Source: Puniceicoccales bacterium (GTDB lineage: Bacteria > Verrucomicrobiota > Verrucomicrobiia > Opitutales > JAIRKQ01). Taken from it: 14,455 nucleotides of DNA. This document shows, one piece after another, positions 1-9,039 of the stretch. The stretch spans positions 1 through 14,455 of the forward strand of contig JAISXS010000086.1 of NCBI GenBank assembly GCA_031270385.1. Direction: 5' to 3'. The translations under genes and the position numbers were made by a program. Below the pieces are notes generated by a model. That model made no database searches. It saw only the letters and a program-made list of their open reading frames with translations, and was not told the origin of the DNA. Position 1 is the first letter of the stretch; each line of letters starts with the position of its first letter.

Positions 1-90
1 CCTTCGCTCTGTGATTCTCGAAATACTTTACTACCTTTTCCCTCAGATCTTTCGAATAGTACATCTCGCTCTTACCTATTATATTTTTAA

Positions 91-120
91 ACGCCCTCGT
101 CAAGGGGAATTGCTATATAG
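91..120 (+). repeat. Probable degenerate 3' arm of the palindromic repeat family
   Basis: These 30 bases match the 3' arm of the roughly 100-bp palindromic repeat found at 8914-9143 and 14139-14438 at about 24 of 30 positions: ACGCCCT at the start and GCTATATAG at the end are shared. A 5' arm is not clear; an ATAG-containing stretch near 56-68 may be its shortened remnant. It lies 29 nt beyond the stop of priA, the same 3'-flanking position seen for the better copies. The rest of 1-149 holds no gene that I can support. Confidence 0.4.
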
Positions 121-149
121 ATCCACATCCCGAAAGGCCGCAAGGAGAC

Positions 150-2381
150 CTACATCATATCGATTGGATCCACGTCGACGGAGATTGCGACGTCTCTTGC
201 TTTGGACGCAAGATTCATTGTTTCGCTAATCTTTTCAAGCGGAATTATAACATTTCTTGAAAAACACGCCAGCGAAAAGCGAAAACGGCCGTTTGTTTTT
301 CGTATTGCCGCTGGGGATGGTCCGCGAATGTCGAATAAATTTTGGGCTCTCTTTCTTAGATCATCGGCGAATAATTTGGAAAATATTCCCACTTTTTCTT
401 CATTTTTTCCAGAAAATATTACACGCAAGATGTGGGAAAATGGCGGATAGAAAAATTCACTGCGGGAGGTCAACTCGTTTTTTAGGAAATTTTCATGGTC
501 ATTTTCAATCGCCAACCGCAGCAGCTCGCAATTTGGGCAATGGGTTTGGATAATCACAACTCCCGGTTTACTGCCTCTGCCAGCACGGCCGGCTACCTGT
601 ATTATGGACTGAAAAACTCGCTCATTGGCCCGAAAATCCGAAAAATTCATAGCATTGTCGATATTTACTATCCCAACCAACGAAACATTCGGAAAATCCA
701 ACCCCTTCGAGATCATCTGCGTCCCGATTAAAATGTCAATTTTTCCATTTCCAAACCCATGGAGAACTTTGCAAAAACTATCCTTAGTCGCGGTCGTATC
801 AGAATCCAGACGTTCTACGCGTGCCTTCGGAAACATTGCCCGAACAATATCCGCCAGTCTTTGCGTTCCCACGCCACCCTGTAAAATGTCGCCGCCACCA
901 CACTTTTGGCACTTTGAAGGTAACTGTTCAATATATCCGCAGGTGTGGCAACGCAGTAAATTTTGTGGTTTGTGATAGGTTAGCGCAGTGCTACAATTGG
1001 GACAAGTGGCAACGTAGTCGCAATTATTGCAGAATATCACCGACGCGTATCCCCTCCTATTGAGGAATAAAATCGTCTGCTCCCCGGCATTCAACCGTTC
1101 CTCCATCAAATTCATCAGTCGCTGGGAAATTATTTTTTTCCCGCGGGAATTGCGTTCATAGCGCATGTCAACAATTTCCATTCGCGGGAGTGAGCTGCCG
1201 TCGATTCTTTTTGTCAACACATTCAATTCATACTTTCCAGACGCTGAGTTGAACAGGGACTCCACGGACGGCGTAGCGGAACCAAGTATGCAGACGGCAT
1301 CGCACAATTTCGCACGGTATACAGCGGCGTCTCTGGCGTGGTAACGCGGCACTTCGCACTGCTTGTATGTTGTTTCATGCTCTTCGTCAACTGTGATGAT
1401 TTTCACATTCTTCAACGGCGCAAATACGGCAGATCTGGCACCGATCACAACTTTTGCATCTCCATTTGCCATTGCCAACCAAGTATTTCTCCTCTCGCCT
1501 TCTGATAACCCACTGTGCCAAACAACGACTTCCGAGTCCGACAAATTCAATCCATGACGAATTCTATTCACAGTCTGCGGCGTCAATGCAAGCTCCGGGA
1601 CCAAATAAATCACATCCCCTCCTATTCCGACAGCACGGCGGATAGCATCCAAATAAACCTCCGTTTTTCCAGATCCAGTAACTCCATGCAGCAGGTGGAC
1701 CTTGAACTTTCCACCGGCCAAACTTCTACCAATTGCATCCACAGCTGCACATTGTTCCCATGACAATGTGATTTTTGCCGTATTTCCCGGCCGAGTTCCA
1801 TCAGAAAAATCGCAGCAAACGAATCGATCTTCTTTTTCAAACCTTTCCCCAACAACTCCCTTCTCAACCAACGCACTCAGTGCCGATTGGGAAAATTTGC
1901 GCAGTTCCGCCTTCGTGAAAATCTCCCCGCTATTCAATAAAAATTCATAAATTTCCCACTGCTTCGGCGATCCACTTTTTAAAGCCTTGCATTCTCCATC
2001 ATCCAATGTTTTCAGCAAGGAAATTTTACTGATCAATTTCGGCGACACATTTTTTCGTATAGTTGCCGGGATAACTGCCTCTAGCAGTGCCCTATGGGGA
2101 GCAAAGTAGTACTTCCTCATCCAAAAAATCAAATCGATCAGATCTCTTCCGATCAGCGGGATACCGTATTCAATGGAAATAATTTCCTTAATTTGAAATT
2201 GCAACTTTTCAACGTCCGCAGAATAAATTCTTAAAACAATGGCAAAGGTTTGCAATTTTCCAACCGACACGCGTATGAGCATCCCATCGCGCAACACGTT
2301 AACAAGCTCCAGTGGAACTCTGTAGAGCAATGGCCTGTCAAATGTCCCAAATGTCAAAACTTCTGCACAGAGGCATTCCAT
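150..2381 (-). CDS. priA: PriA, primosomal replication restart helicase
   Basis: PriA is a superfamily 2 3'-5' DNA helicase that recognises abandoned replication forks and starts reloading of the replicative helicase. The 743 residues fit the family length. Visible are the N-terminal DNA-binding region (about 1-190), Walker A GVTGSGKT at 233-240, the Walker B box DEEH at 332-335, the motif LGSATPS at 366-372 and motif VI QVAGRAGR at 595-602. Between the helicase lobes lies the zinc-binding insert with eight cysteines in CxxC pairs (451/454, 460/463, 478/481, 491/494). All key residues are present, so it should be active. The ATG follows the stop of the upstream phosphate transporter gene by 3 nt with no clear Shine-Dalgarno sequence, which suggests translational coupling. 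The co-directional transporter and tRNA genes upstream suggest a shared transcript. Confidence 0.97.
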   Translation of the reverse strand: MECLCAEVLTFGTFDRPLLYRVPLELVNVLRDGMLIRVSVGKLQTFAIVLRIYSADVEKLQFQIKEIISIEYGIPLIGRDLIDLIFWMRKYYFAPHRALLEAVIPATIRKNVSPKLISKISLLKTLDDGECKALKSGSPKQWEIYEFLLNSGEIFTKAELRKFSQSALSALVEKGVVGERFEKEDRFVCCDFSDGTRPGNTAKITLSWEQCAAVDAIGRSLAGGKFKVHLLHGVTGSGKTEVYLDAIRRAVGIGGDVIYLVPELALTPQTVNRIRHGLNLSDSEVVVWHSGLSEGERRNTWLAMANGDAKVVIGARSAVFAPLKNVKIITVDEEHETTYKQCEVPRYHARDAAVYRAKLCDAVCILGSATPSVESLFNSASGKYELNVLTKRIDGSSLPRMEIVDMRYERNSRGKKIISQRLMNLMEERLNAGEQTILFLNRRGYASVIFCNNCDYVATCPNCSTALTYHKPQNLLRCHTCGYIEQLPSKCQKCGGGDILQGGVGTQRLADIVRAMFPKARVERLDSDTTATKDSFCKVLHGFGNGKIDILIGTQMISKGLDFPNVSLVGIVNIDNAMNFSDFRANERVFQSIIQVAGRAGRGSKPGVVIIQTHCPNCELLRLAIENDHENFLKNELTSRSEFFYPPFSHILRVIFSGKNEEKVGIFSKLFADDLRKRAQNLFDIRGPSPAAIRKTNGRFRFSLACFSRNVIIPLEKISETMNLASKARDVAISVDVDPIDMM

Positions 2382-2384
2382 GGC

Positions 2385-3638
2385 TTAGAATAGCAACACG
2401 AACGCACGAAGTAACAAGTACACCAAAACTGTAAAAATAGCGGACAGCGGTACTGTTAAAAACCATGTCACGAAAATTTTCAAAAGTAAGCGCAAATTTA
2501 ATTCTCCGAACCCATTTTCGAGCCCAACGCCAATTATTGACCCCGTTGCCGCATGGGTGGAGCTTATTGGAATTCCAAAAACGGACGCCAAAATTATTGT
2601 CGTCGCCGTCGAAAAATCCACACTGAACCCGCGGGAATTTGTAAGCAATGTGATATTTTTCCCAAGTGTTCCAATGACTTTGTGGCCAAGAGACAAAACG
2701 CCAATGGACATGCCAATGCCTCCCATCGCCAACATCCAAATCGGAATCTCGAAACTAGAAAATGAATCGGGCATCGTGCCGAGCTTTTTCACGAAATATA
2801 CCGCAACGACGGGAGATATGCTATTTGCAACGTCGTTCGATCCGATCGCAAGCCCAATCATACACGATGTACCGGCTTGAAAGCGTCGAAAAACGTGTTC
2901 AATGGCGAATGTCCCCCTTTTTTCAAACTTTACTGCTAATTTACGCGTAACAGCACGGAAAACAACGTACATCACCGGAGCAATCGGCAACAGCGACAAA
3001 TAAACAATCCACAATCTAAAATTTTCAAAAAATTTTATGCCATTTATAATGGCAACTGTGACGGCGAGAACGGCGATACTGGCAAATAACGGAATCCATC
3101 TGCAGGCACGATCCATGATTTCGTCCTGATCGCCCCGGTAAATTGTATACCTGATAAGTTTGATCGTTGCGAACGAACACGATGCCGCGAGAAACGGTGC
3201 GAACACCCACGACAACACCAGCGAGACGACGGATTTCCAGTTAACTGCCGCTGCTCCACCGGTAGCGATCGCTATCCCGACCATTCCACCGACTATGGCG
3301 TGGGTCGAACTCACGGGGAGTCCCGTGTGCGTAGAAACAAAGATAAAGCATCCAGATGCAACCATGCACGCAAACATCCCGATGATGTAGGCGCTGCCGT
3401 CGTCGAGGTGTCGAACATTTACAATGCCATCGATCAATGTTTTCGAAACATTTCCGCCGAGTAAAATTGCACCCAAGAAGTTCAGTGCGGCTGCAATGAA
3501 GAGTGCATGCCGAATCTTAAGAGCCTTTGACCCGACAGCGGACGCAAACGCATTTGCCACATCGTTAGCTCCGTTATTGAACGCGACAAAAATAGAACCA
3601 ATTGCGGCCAAAATTAATACAAACGGCACACCGCACAT
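2385..3638 (-). CDS. pit: PiT-family inorganic phosphate transporter
   Basis: This is an inner-membrane low-affinity phosphate permease of the PiT (PHO4) family, which couples phosphate or metal-phosphate uptake to H+ or Na+. The duplicated signature is clear: GANDVANAF near the N-terminus and GSNDVANSISPV in the second half. Each is matched by a PVSSTHA or PISSTHA loop, as expected for the inverted-repeat fold. About ten hydrophobic segments are visible. The start is uncertain. The frame is open upstream to a TTG at 3680 and a GTG at 3656, but the ATG at 3638, preceded by GGTGGG, puts about 22 residues before the first signature, as is usual in the family. The gene ends 3 nt before priA and follows tRNA-Tyr on the same strand. 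No PhoU-like partner gene (DUF47) is adjacent, although one often accompanies this family. Confidence 0.93.
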   Translation of the reverse strand: MCGVPFVLILAAIGSIFVAFNNGANDVANAFASAVGSKALKIRHALFIAAALNFLGAILLGGNVSKTLIDGIVNVRHLDDGSAYIIGMFACMVASGCFIFVSTHTGLPVSSTHAIVGGMVGIAIATGGAAAVNWKSVVSLVLSWVFAPFLAASCSFATIKLIRYTIYRGDQDEIMDRACRWIPLFASIAVLAVTVAIINGIKFFENFRLWIVYLSLLPIAPVMYVVFRAVTRKLAVKFEKRGTFAIEHVFRRFQAGTSCMIGLAIGSNDVANSISPVVAVYFVKKLGTMPDSFSSFEIPIWMLAMGGIGMSIGVLSLGHKVIGTLGKNITLLTNSRGFSVDFSTATTIILASVFGIPISSTHAATGSIIGVGLENGFGELNLRLLLKIFVTWFLTVPLSAIFTVLVYLLLRAFVLLF

Positions 3639-3801
3639 GACCCACCAATCTGCCACTTTTCCATATGAAAGCAAAATCAATTACTATTTTTTACTCTTTT
3701 TTGCATCAAAGATATCCCAACATCCGCCAAACCCCAAACCATTTTCCATCCTTCAGATGCCAAAAGCTTGACATTTCCAAACGAGCACTCATGACGCCGG
3801 C

Positions 3802-3888
3802 TGGTGGTGGGAAAGCGATTCGAACGCTTGAAGGGTAAAACCCGACAGATTTACAGTCTGCTTCCTTTAGCCACTTGGATATCCCACC
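3802..3888 (-). tRNA. trnY: tRNA-Tyr (GTA)
   Basis: This is a class II tRNA with acceptor arms GGTGGGA and TCCCACC, discriminator A and an encoded CCA. The anticodon loop CTGTAAA gives anticodon GTA. A long variable arm and a T arm with loop TTCGAAT closed by AAGCG/CGCTT are present. It lies between tRNA-Ser and the phosphate transporter gene on the same strand, so it is probably excised from a longer transcript. Confidence 0.96.
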
Positions 3889-3896
3889 AACGCCCC

Positions 3897-3925
3897 GGCA
3901 AGCTAGAAATTTTCATCGGCTTGCC
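3897..3925. repeat. Inverted repeat between tRNA-Ser and tRNA-Tyr
   Basis: GGCAAGC (3897-3903) and GCTTGCC (3919-3925) form a perfect 7-bp stem with a 15-nt loop. On the plus strand it is followed by a T-rich run, but no plus-strand gene ends here. On the minus strand there is no T run, so it is not a standard terminator for the tRNA-Ser transcript. It could be a processing signal or a chance hairpin. Confidence 0.4.
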
Positions 3926-3993
3926 AAGAAATTTTTTCGCCTTTATTCTAGTACAAAACAGAAAATACCTCCTCTGAAAAAAACGAGCCAGCG

Positions 3994-4073
<80 letters not shown>

Positions 4074-4083
<10 letters not shown>

Positions 4084-4577
4084 ACATATTTGCGAAACTT
4101 TCCAGCGGCGCGGACAAGTGCAAACGACAACAACCCTTTAAAAATTTCCGCCGGAACAAAAAACAAAAACCCGCTGATAAACGGTGAGCCCGCGAAACAC
4201 ACCAACACAGCCGTACCCATCGCGAGTACAGCCAAATGAGAACAAAAAATCCTCGCAAGTAGGCGGCGATCGCTAAACTTCAGCGCTCCATCCCCGATTA
4301 TGAGCGGAACTGCAAAGAATCCAAGGATGTATCCACCAGTCATGCGAAACGGTGACCGTATGAGCGTGAATAGCAACAAACTCCGTAGCGCGCGGCCGCG
4401 ACCGGCAAATATACTAACTGCAACTACGACGAACGTCTGCATCGTGAACGGGACCGGGTAAAAAGGCACCCTCACGTACGACGAAACTAGCATGATCAGC
4501 GAACAGCAAACTACCACGAATACTTCGCTGGTCGCACTGAAAACGCCACCCGCCACCACACCTTTTCCTACTTTCAT
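4074..4577 (-). CDS. bioY: BioY, biotin transporter substrate-binding component
   Basis: BioY is the membrane S component of an energy-coupling-factor (ECF) biotin transporter. The family hallmarks PVPFTMQT (residues 42-49) and TGGYILGF are present, and the protein consists of about five or six hydrophobic segments. At 167 residues it is shorter than the usual 180-200. By eye, about 13 residues are missing between the second hydrophobic segment and TGGYILGF, where relatives carry a glycine-rich stretch resembling GLPVFAGG. The start is well supported: GGAGG lies four bases upstream of the ATG. The last codons and the TGA stop run into the tRNA-Ser gene. No ECF ATPase or T component and no biotin synthesis gene is seen here, so it may use a shared energising module or work alone. 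The shortened loop leaves its activity uncertain. Confidence 0.88.
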
Positions 4578-4624
4578 CTACCCTCCACTACCTAAACTAA
4601 CCAAACACCAAAATCAACGAAACA

Positions 4625-4711
4625 TGGTGCCCGGAGAGGGTCTCGAACCCACACTCCCTTGCAGGAATCGGATTTTGAGTCCGACGCGTCTGCCAATTCC
4701 GCCATCCGGGC
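4625..4711 (-). tRNA. trnL: tRNA-Leu (CAA)
   Basis: This is a class II tRNA with acceptor arms GCCCGGA and TCCGGGC, discriminator A and an encoded CCA. The anticodon stem-loop TCGGA-CTCAAAA-TCCGA gives anticodon CAA, which reads TTG. The D arm GGCGGAATTGGCAGACGC and the T loop TTCGAGA are typical. It is the first gene of the leftward group and ends 47 nt before bioY, so the two may share a transcript. I could not find a convincing promoter in the AT-rich 4712-4830. Confidence 0.96.
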
Positions 4712-4964
4712 AACTCGTTCCGGACATTGGGACTTTTTTTTCGCTTTGCAAGAAAAGTTTTAAAGAAACGGCACAACGTTTGCAGTAAAATCGAAAAAAA
4801 CGACTAACAAACATAAAAATTGTTAAAATTTTCCATAGCCGCTAAGACGCCACCAGTTCCCGCACAAAAATCGATGATTTCAATATAAAAACCAATTTTT
4901 GCACAAGGTATATAGTATCGGCTTTACAAAGAAAAATCTTTTTCCAGTCTCCTACGCAAAATCG

Positions 4965-7361
4965 ATGGTCACACACGGTACAGTTACAATTTTACAAGAT
5001 TTGTGCATCGTCTGTTCAATGAGTGGGGTGTGTGCCCTGCTCTTTCACTACCTAAAACTTCCGCTGTTATTCGGATACTTGATCGGAGGATTTCTGATTG
5101 GTCCGCACTGTGCAAACTGGATACACGGCGTAGAATCCATAGATCAGCTCAGAGAACTCGGAGTAATATTTTTAATGTTTTACATCGGTATCGAGTTTGA
5201 TTTGGGGAAACTAAAAAAAATTTTCGTGCCATCGGCGATTTGGCTGACTTTTCAAACCGCTGGCATGGTTGCAATAGGAATGCTGGTTGCGCCGTTGCTT
5301 GGGTGGAGCGGGCTGAACGGCATTTTTCTGGGATCGATGATGGTGATGAGTTCCACGATGATAACGATTCCGTTGCTAAAAAAGAAAAATGCTCTGAATA
5401 CGGAATATGCCCAATGCGCCATAGGGTGTCTTATACTGGAAGATATTTTGGCGATAATTTTTTTGGTAATTTTATCCGGAGTTGCTACAACTGGAGAGCT
5501 AGATATTGCAAAGGTCAAGAATAGCGCATTCATAATAAGCGTCTTCGTCGTAATGGTATTCTGTTTTGGCAAGCTTGCGGCTCCGATGTTCGTGCGCACC
5601 CTATTCAAATCGTCGTCATCTGAAGTATTGGTTGTCACAGTTATTGGGGTCATGATGGCGATATGCCACCTTGCCCACGTCTTTGAATTTTCACCCGCGC
5701 TCGGAGCGTTTATTGCAGGATCAATACTGTCGCAAACGGATATCGCCGAACGCGTTGACAAAGCGACGGAATCGCTGAGGGATGTATTCAATGCGGTTTT
5801 TTTCATATCAATCGGGATGATGATAGACCTGAGGTCGATATGCCACCTCTGGCCATGGATGGTTGCATTGTCAATATTGACATTCGCTGGGCAGACATTT
5901 ATTGGGACGGTGGCGCTATTTCTTGTGGGAAAGAGGCCGGAGACGGCATTTAAGGCAGCATTTTCAAAGGCGCAAATTGGAGAATTTAGCTTTGTCATCG
6001 CTGCGCTTGGAACTTCTTGTAACGTTCTTCACAGTGACTTCATGTCGGTGACCGTGGGAGTCGCTCTTGGGACTATATTGATTTGCTCGATTCTAAGTAA
6101 CAAAGCAGACAATATATTTAAATTTTTCCAATCCAAATGTCCCAAATTTTTTTCCGAATTCTGCAGAATGTATCACAATTTACTCCTTGAAATAAAGGAC
6201 AATGTTTCAAAGAACTCGTTCGTGAAGCTGACAATTCGGCAATTGCTGTTAGCAATGCTATGGTTTTTATTGCTTAGCGGTACACTATTTTCCGTTTCAT
6301 GGATAGCTTCTCTAACAAAGCATGGGGAATTTGGCGATACACTATCCGCTATTTTGAAATTTTTTAGCAAGGCGTTGTCGATGTTCGGAGCATCGTATTC
6401 GGAAAAACTTCCCGAAGAGACGGTATTAAAAATGAGTTCCGACGTGTTTCAGATATTCATGTGGGCAACGGCATTTTTGATATGCATGCCATTTTTGATA
6501 GGTATTGTGCGAAGCATTCAGGCGATATTCATGAACCTCGTTAAAAATTCGTTCAACAAGGGGACGCAAAAAGATCTATTTAACGTCCGATTATTCGGCG
6601 TAATGAGGGCGATTTCCGTGATCGCAGCGTTGTTCATGTTCAGTGGGATATTTTTAGGAATTGCATCGCGGTATCTGCCAGGTGGTGTGCCCATAATTCT
6701 TTTTGGCGCCATTGCCATAATCCTCGCCGCCCTGCTGTGGAGGCAGTTAGCAAAGTTAAACAACAGGCTCGAGCTCGCATTCATCGAAAGCTTTAACGAT
6801 AAAATCGAATCCCAGGAGCAAATAAACCGCAAGGCCATCCTTGCCAAAGCTGCGGAAAAAAATCCATGGCCCATTGAGATCCAAGAGATCGCCATAAAAT
6901 CCGTCCATGATGTGGTTGGGAAGCAACTTTCCGAGATACGACTCCGTGAATTGACGGGAACAACGATTATAGCAATATCGCGTGGAGGAATATCGACCTA
7001 CAAACTAGTTCCAGACTCACAACTGTTCCCTGGGGACCACGCAATTCTCATGGGCACAGCGGAACAGATAAGGAACGCGAAAGAAATTTTACTCAAAGAA
7101 GCCGGTCCAGCCAAGCGCGACAATTCCCAATTCGATGTGATGAATTTCTGCGTAGGTGGTGACAAGAACTTCGTTGGAGTAATACTGGCGACACTCAATT
7201 TGCGCCAAAAGTATGGGTTGAACGTCATCGGGATACAGCGCAAAGATGAAAAAATTACCAACATTAAACCTGATATCGAACTCATAGAAAATGACATTCT
7301 GCTGCTCGTTGGAACGAGGACCTCAATTGGAAAGTTTAAGGCAGAATTCGCCACTGAATGA
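4965..7361 (+). CDS. Kef-type cation/proton antiporter with two RCK_C domains
   Basis: This is a CPA2-family inner-membrane antiporter, probably exchanging K+ (or Na+) for H+. The N-terminal 380 residues form the Na_H_exchanger domain with about twelve hydrophobic segments. Recognisable stretches are LLFGYLIGGFLIGPH near the start and SPALGAFIAGSILSQTD followed by FFISIGMMID later. A second hydrophobic block of about five segments follows, then a charged linker and two RCK_C (TrkA-C) regions in the last 170 residues; the final 75 include NLRQKYGLNVIGI. No glycine-rich NAD-binding RCK_N domain is visible, unlike in KefB or KefC. The frame is open to a TTG at 4899, but the ATG at 4965 fits the family start better; neither has a clear Shine-Dalgarno sequence. 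The tRNA-Leu gene is divergent, and the lipid-transport genes follow after 95 nt. Confidence 0.9.
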   Translation: MVTHGTVTILQDLCIVCSMSGVCALLFHYLKLPLLFGYLIGGFLIGPHCANWIHGVESIDQLRELGVIFLMFYIGIEFDLGKLKKIFVPSAIWLTFQTAGMVAIGMLVAPLLGWSGLNGIFLGSMMVMSSTMITIPLLKKKNALNTEYAQCAIGCLILEDILAIIFLVILSGVATTGELDIAKVKNSAFIISVFVVMVFCFGKLAAPMFVRTLFKSSSSEVLVVTVIGVMMAICHLAHVFEFSPALGAFIAGSILSQTDIAERVDKATESLRDVFNAVFFISIGMMIDLRSICHLWPWMVALSILTFAGQTFIGTVALFLVGKRPETAFKAAFSKAQIGEFSFVIAALGTSCNVLHSDFMSVTVGVALGTILICSILSNKADNIFKFFQSKCPKFFSEFCRMYHNLLLEIKDNVSKNSFVKLTIRQLLLAMLWFLLLSGTLFSVSWIASLTKHGEFGDTLSAILKFFSKALSMFGASYSEKLPEETVLKMSSDVFQIFMWATAFLICMPFLIGIVRSIQAIFMNLVKNSFNKGTQKDLFNVRLFGVMRAISVIAALFMFSGIFLGIASRYLPGGVPIILFGAIAIILAALLWRQLAKLNNRLELAFIESFNDKIESQEQINRKAILAKAAEKNPWPIEIQEIAIKSVHDVVGKQLSEIRLRELTGTTIIAISRGGISTYKLVPDSQLFPGDHAILMGTAEQIRNAKEILLKEAGPAKRDNSQFDVMNFCVGGDKNFVGVILATLNLRQKYGLNVIGIQRKDEKITNIKPDIELIENDILLLVGTRTSIGKFKAEFATE

Positions 7362-7456
7362 AAAATTTATGTTTAGGTGAGCGAGAAAAACTTTGACATG
7401 GCAAAAATTTTCGAAAAAACTAGAATTCGACAGAACTTTTCTTAGCATGTCTGGCC

Positions 7457-8257
7457 GTGTCGAGAAAAGCGAATGCAACATTAGTGGGTGTTTTTGTAAC
7501 CGTTTCCATTGTGTTGCTGGTTTCTGCGGTTGTTGTTTTTTCATCGTCGAGTTTGTTTGCGAAAAAAGTGACGTTTTATGCTTTTTTCGACACATCGTTG
7601 AATGGCCTTGACATCGGGTCTCCGGTAAAATTTAAAGGTGTCAGGGTGGGTTCCGTTGAAACTATAGAAATAATCTACGACAATGAGACCGACGAGGCAA
7701 TGCCGGCGGTTGTTTTTGGTGTCAACGCGCGTATGTTTAAAATGCTGAATGGAAGCACGCTGCGCGTTGGGAATTACGCCATGTTTTACACGGAACAAAT
7801 CGGACGTGGCTTGGCGGCGAAGTTGTCTATGGAAAGCATTCTGACGGGCAAGCTTTACGTCGGCCTCGATTATTACAGGATGGAGCAGGAGCGATTTTCC
7901 AGAGACATAAACCTGAGGAAATATCAGCAAATGCCGACAGTAGCGACAAATTTGGATGAATTTATGGCAAATTTTGGTTCAATAATGAAAAAGATCGCAA
8001 ACGTGGAATTTGAAAAAATTTCAGGACAAATAATAGATCTGCTCGACACCATAGGAGTAAAGGTGAAATCGTTGAGCTTTGGGTCAGTGAACAGGGCCAT
8101 GGAATCCATCGCCGACGTGCTCGCATTCGATTCCAGTACTCGTAGGTCATTGGACGTTTCGTTGCAGCAGTTTTCTAAGATGCTAAACTCGCTGCGCATA
8201 TTGTTGGAATATCTGGAAAGGAATCCAAATTCTATCGTCGCAGGAAAGGCACAATGA
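7457..8257 (+). CDS. MlaD/PqiB-like MCE protein of a lipid-transport system
   Basis: MCE proteins are inner-membrane-anchored periplasmic subunits that carry lipids between the membranes together with an MlaEF-type ABC transporter. A single N-terminal membrane anchor (about residues 8-30) is followed by one MCE domain (about 37-140) with the typical NGLDIGSPVKFKGVRVGSV, then GLAAKLSMESILTGKLYVGLDYY-type motifs as in PqiB. The C-terminal 110 residues look helical, as expected for the part that builds the central channel. The start is a GTG without a Shine-Dalgarno sequence; an ATG at 7447 is in another frame. The stop overlaps the start of the following lipoprotein gene (ATGA), so the two are coupled. 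The usual permease and ATPase genes are absent nearby. With 266 residues and one MCE domain it is closer in size to MlaD than to PqiB. Confidence 0.88.
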   Translation: MSRKANATLVGVFVTVSIVLLVSAVVVFSSSSLFAKKVTFYAFFDTSLNGLDIGSPVKFKGVRVGSVETIEIIYDNETDEAMPAVVFGVNARMFKMLNGSTLRVGNYAMFYTEQIGRGLAAKLSMESILTGKLYVGLDYYRMEQERFSRDINLRKYQQMPTVATNLDEFMANFGSIMKKIANVEFEKISGQIIDLLDTIGVKVKSLSFGSVNRAMESIADVLAFDSSTRRSLDVSLQQFSKMLNSLRILLEYLERNPNSIVAGKAQ

Positions 8258-8901
8258 AGTACAAGGCCGCAATAGCACTACTTTTATGTTCAGCAGCATG
8301 TTCCGGGTGTAAAATATTTGTTCCCCAGAGTGATCGGTCAGTGTTTTATACCCTTGGGGACCACTCCATATCCAAATGTAAAAATTCCGATAAAGAGGGT
8401 TCAACCTTGGCCGTCGTCAACATTCTCCTAGGCCAAATTCCATCATACGCAGACTGTCCGTATATCGTCATTAAGGATAGTGGAAATAAGCTAATTTTTT
8501 CCGATGTAAATCGATGGGCAGAACCATTTGGCGATGCGTGCATACGAATTTTACACGACGAATTGGTTGGTAGAATGGATGGAACCGCGATGGTAGTTTC
8601 ATCCATGCACACGATAGGTAATACTCTGGTTTGTGACTACCGCCTATCCATAGATTTTGATGACCTCATATACAATGATGCCGAAAAAAAATTAGTAATG
8701 AAATGCACATGGACATTTTTCGACTACAACAATCGAAAGCAACTCTGCATACATAAATACGTCAGTGCGACGCATGTCGATGTAGTGACGTGCGATAACA
8801 TTGTCAATGCGACAAAGACAGCTCTGGTGGAATTGGCCGATGTTATGGCAGAAAAAATCAAAGACTTCGTGATTCTGCCCCGGTCAACAAGCGAAAAATA
8901 G
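8254..8901 (+). CDS. PqiC-like ABC transport auxiliary lipoprotein
   Basis: PqiC-family lipoproteins (formerly DUF330) sit on the inner face of the outer membrane and partner the MCE protein of a lipid-transport system. The signal peptide is followed by a lipobox; Cys16 (SAAC) or Cys19 (CSGC) would be the lipidated residue. Family features are FYTLGD after the linker, GQIPSYADCPYIVIK, and FSDVNRWAEPFGDA, which matches the usual RWAEPL stretch. At 215 residues the length is normal. The start codon lies within the last codons of the upstream MCE gene, giving a four-base overlap. The stop at 8899-8901 is followed within 15 nt by the first palindromic repeat, which may serve as the 3' end of this transcript. 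Confidence 0.86.
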   Translation: MKYKAAIALLLCSAACSGCKIFVPQSDRSVFYTLGDHSISKCKNSDKEGSTLAVVNILLGQIPSYADCPYIVIKDSGNKLIFSDVNRWAEPFGDACIRILHDELVGRMDGTAMVVSSMHTIGNTLVCDYRLSIDFDDLIYNDAEKKLVMKCTWTFFDYNNRKQLCIHKYVSATHVDVVTCDNIVNATKTALVELADVMAEKIKDFVILPRSTSEK

Positions 8902-8913
8902 CCATAGCCAAAA

Positions 8914-9014
8914 ATAGCGTCACACTCGGCAAGGGCATCTTATCCAACGGTACTTGGCGGGAAAATTTTTCCTTTTGCAAAGGAAAATACGCCCTTCTCG
9001 GGTGAAACAGCTAT
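8914..9014 (+). repeat. Palindromic repeat copy 1 (about 100 bp)
   Basis: It begins ATAGC and ends GCTAT. The outer arms pair over about 23 bases with a few mismatches and G-U pairs; the innermost part is AAGGGC (8931-8936) with GCCCTT (8991-8996). Inside lie CCAA/TTGG (8944-8957) and a perfect 9-bp hairpin TTTTCCTTT/AAAGGAAAA (8967-8987) with a three-base loop. One frame reads through the element from GTC at 8919 to a TGA at 9003-9005 and contains ILSNGTWRENFSF. It starts 13 nt after the pqiC-like stop. Confidence 0.9.
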
Positions 9015-9039
9015 ATATATTAAAAAACCGCGGCAGAAG

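Noticed and set aside
11..229. Open frame of 72 codons at the left edge
   Set aside because: It overlaps the 3' end of priA in antisense and a degenerate repeat; its composition does not look like a protein.
5252..5998. Long minus-strand open frame (248 codons)
   Set aside because: It lies entirely opposite the antiporter gene, whose conserved motifs identify the plus strand as coding; the antisense product has no recognisable features.
7393..7426. TTGACA with TAGAAT upstream of the MCE gene
   Set aside because: The spacing is 22 bases, too long for a normal sigma-70 promoter.
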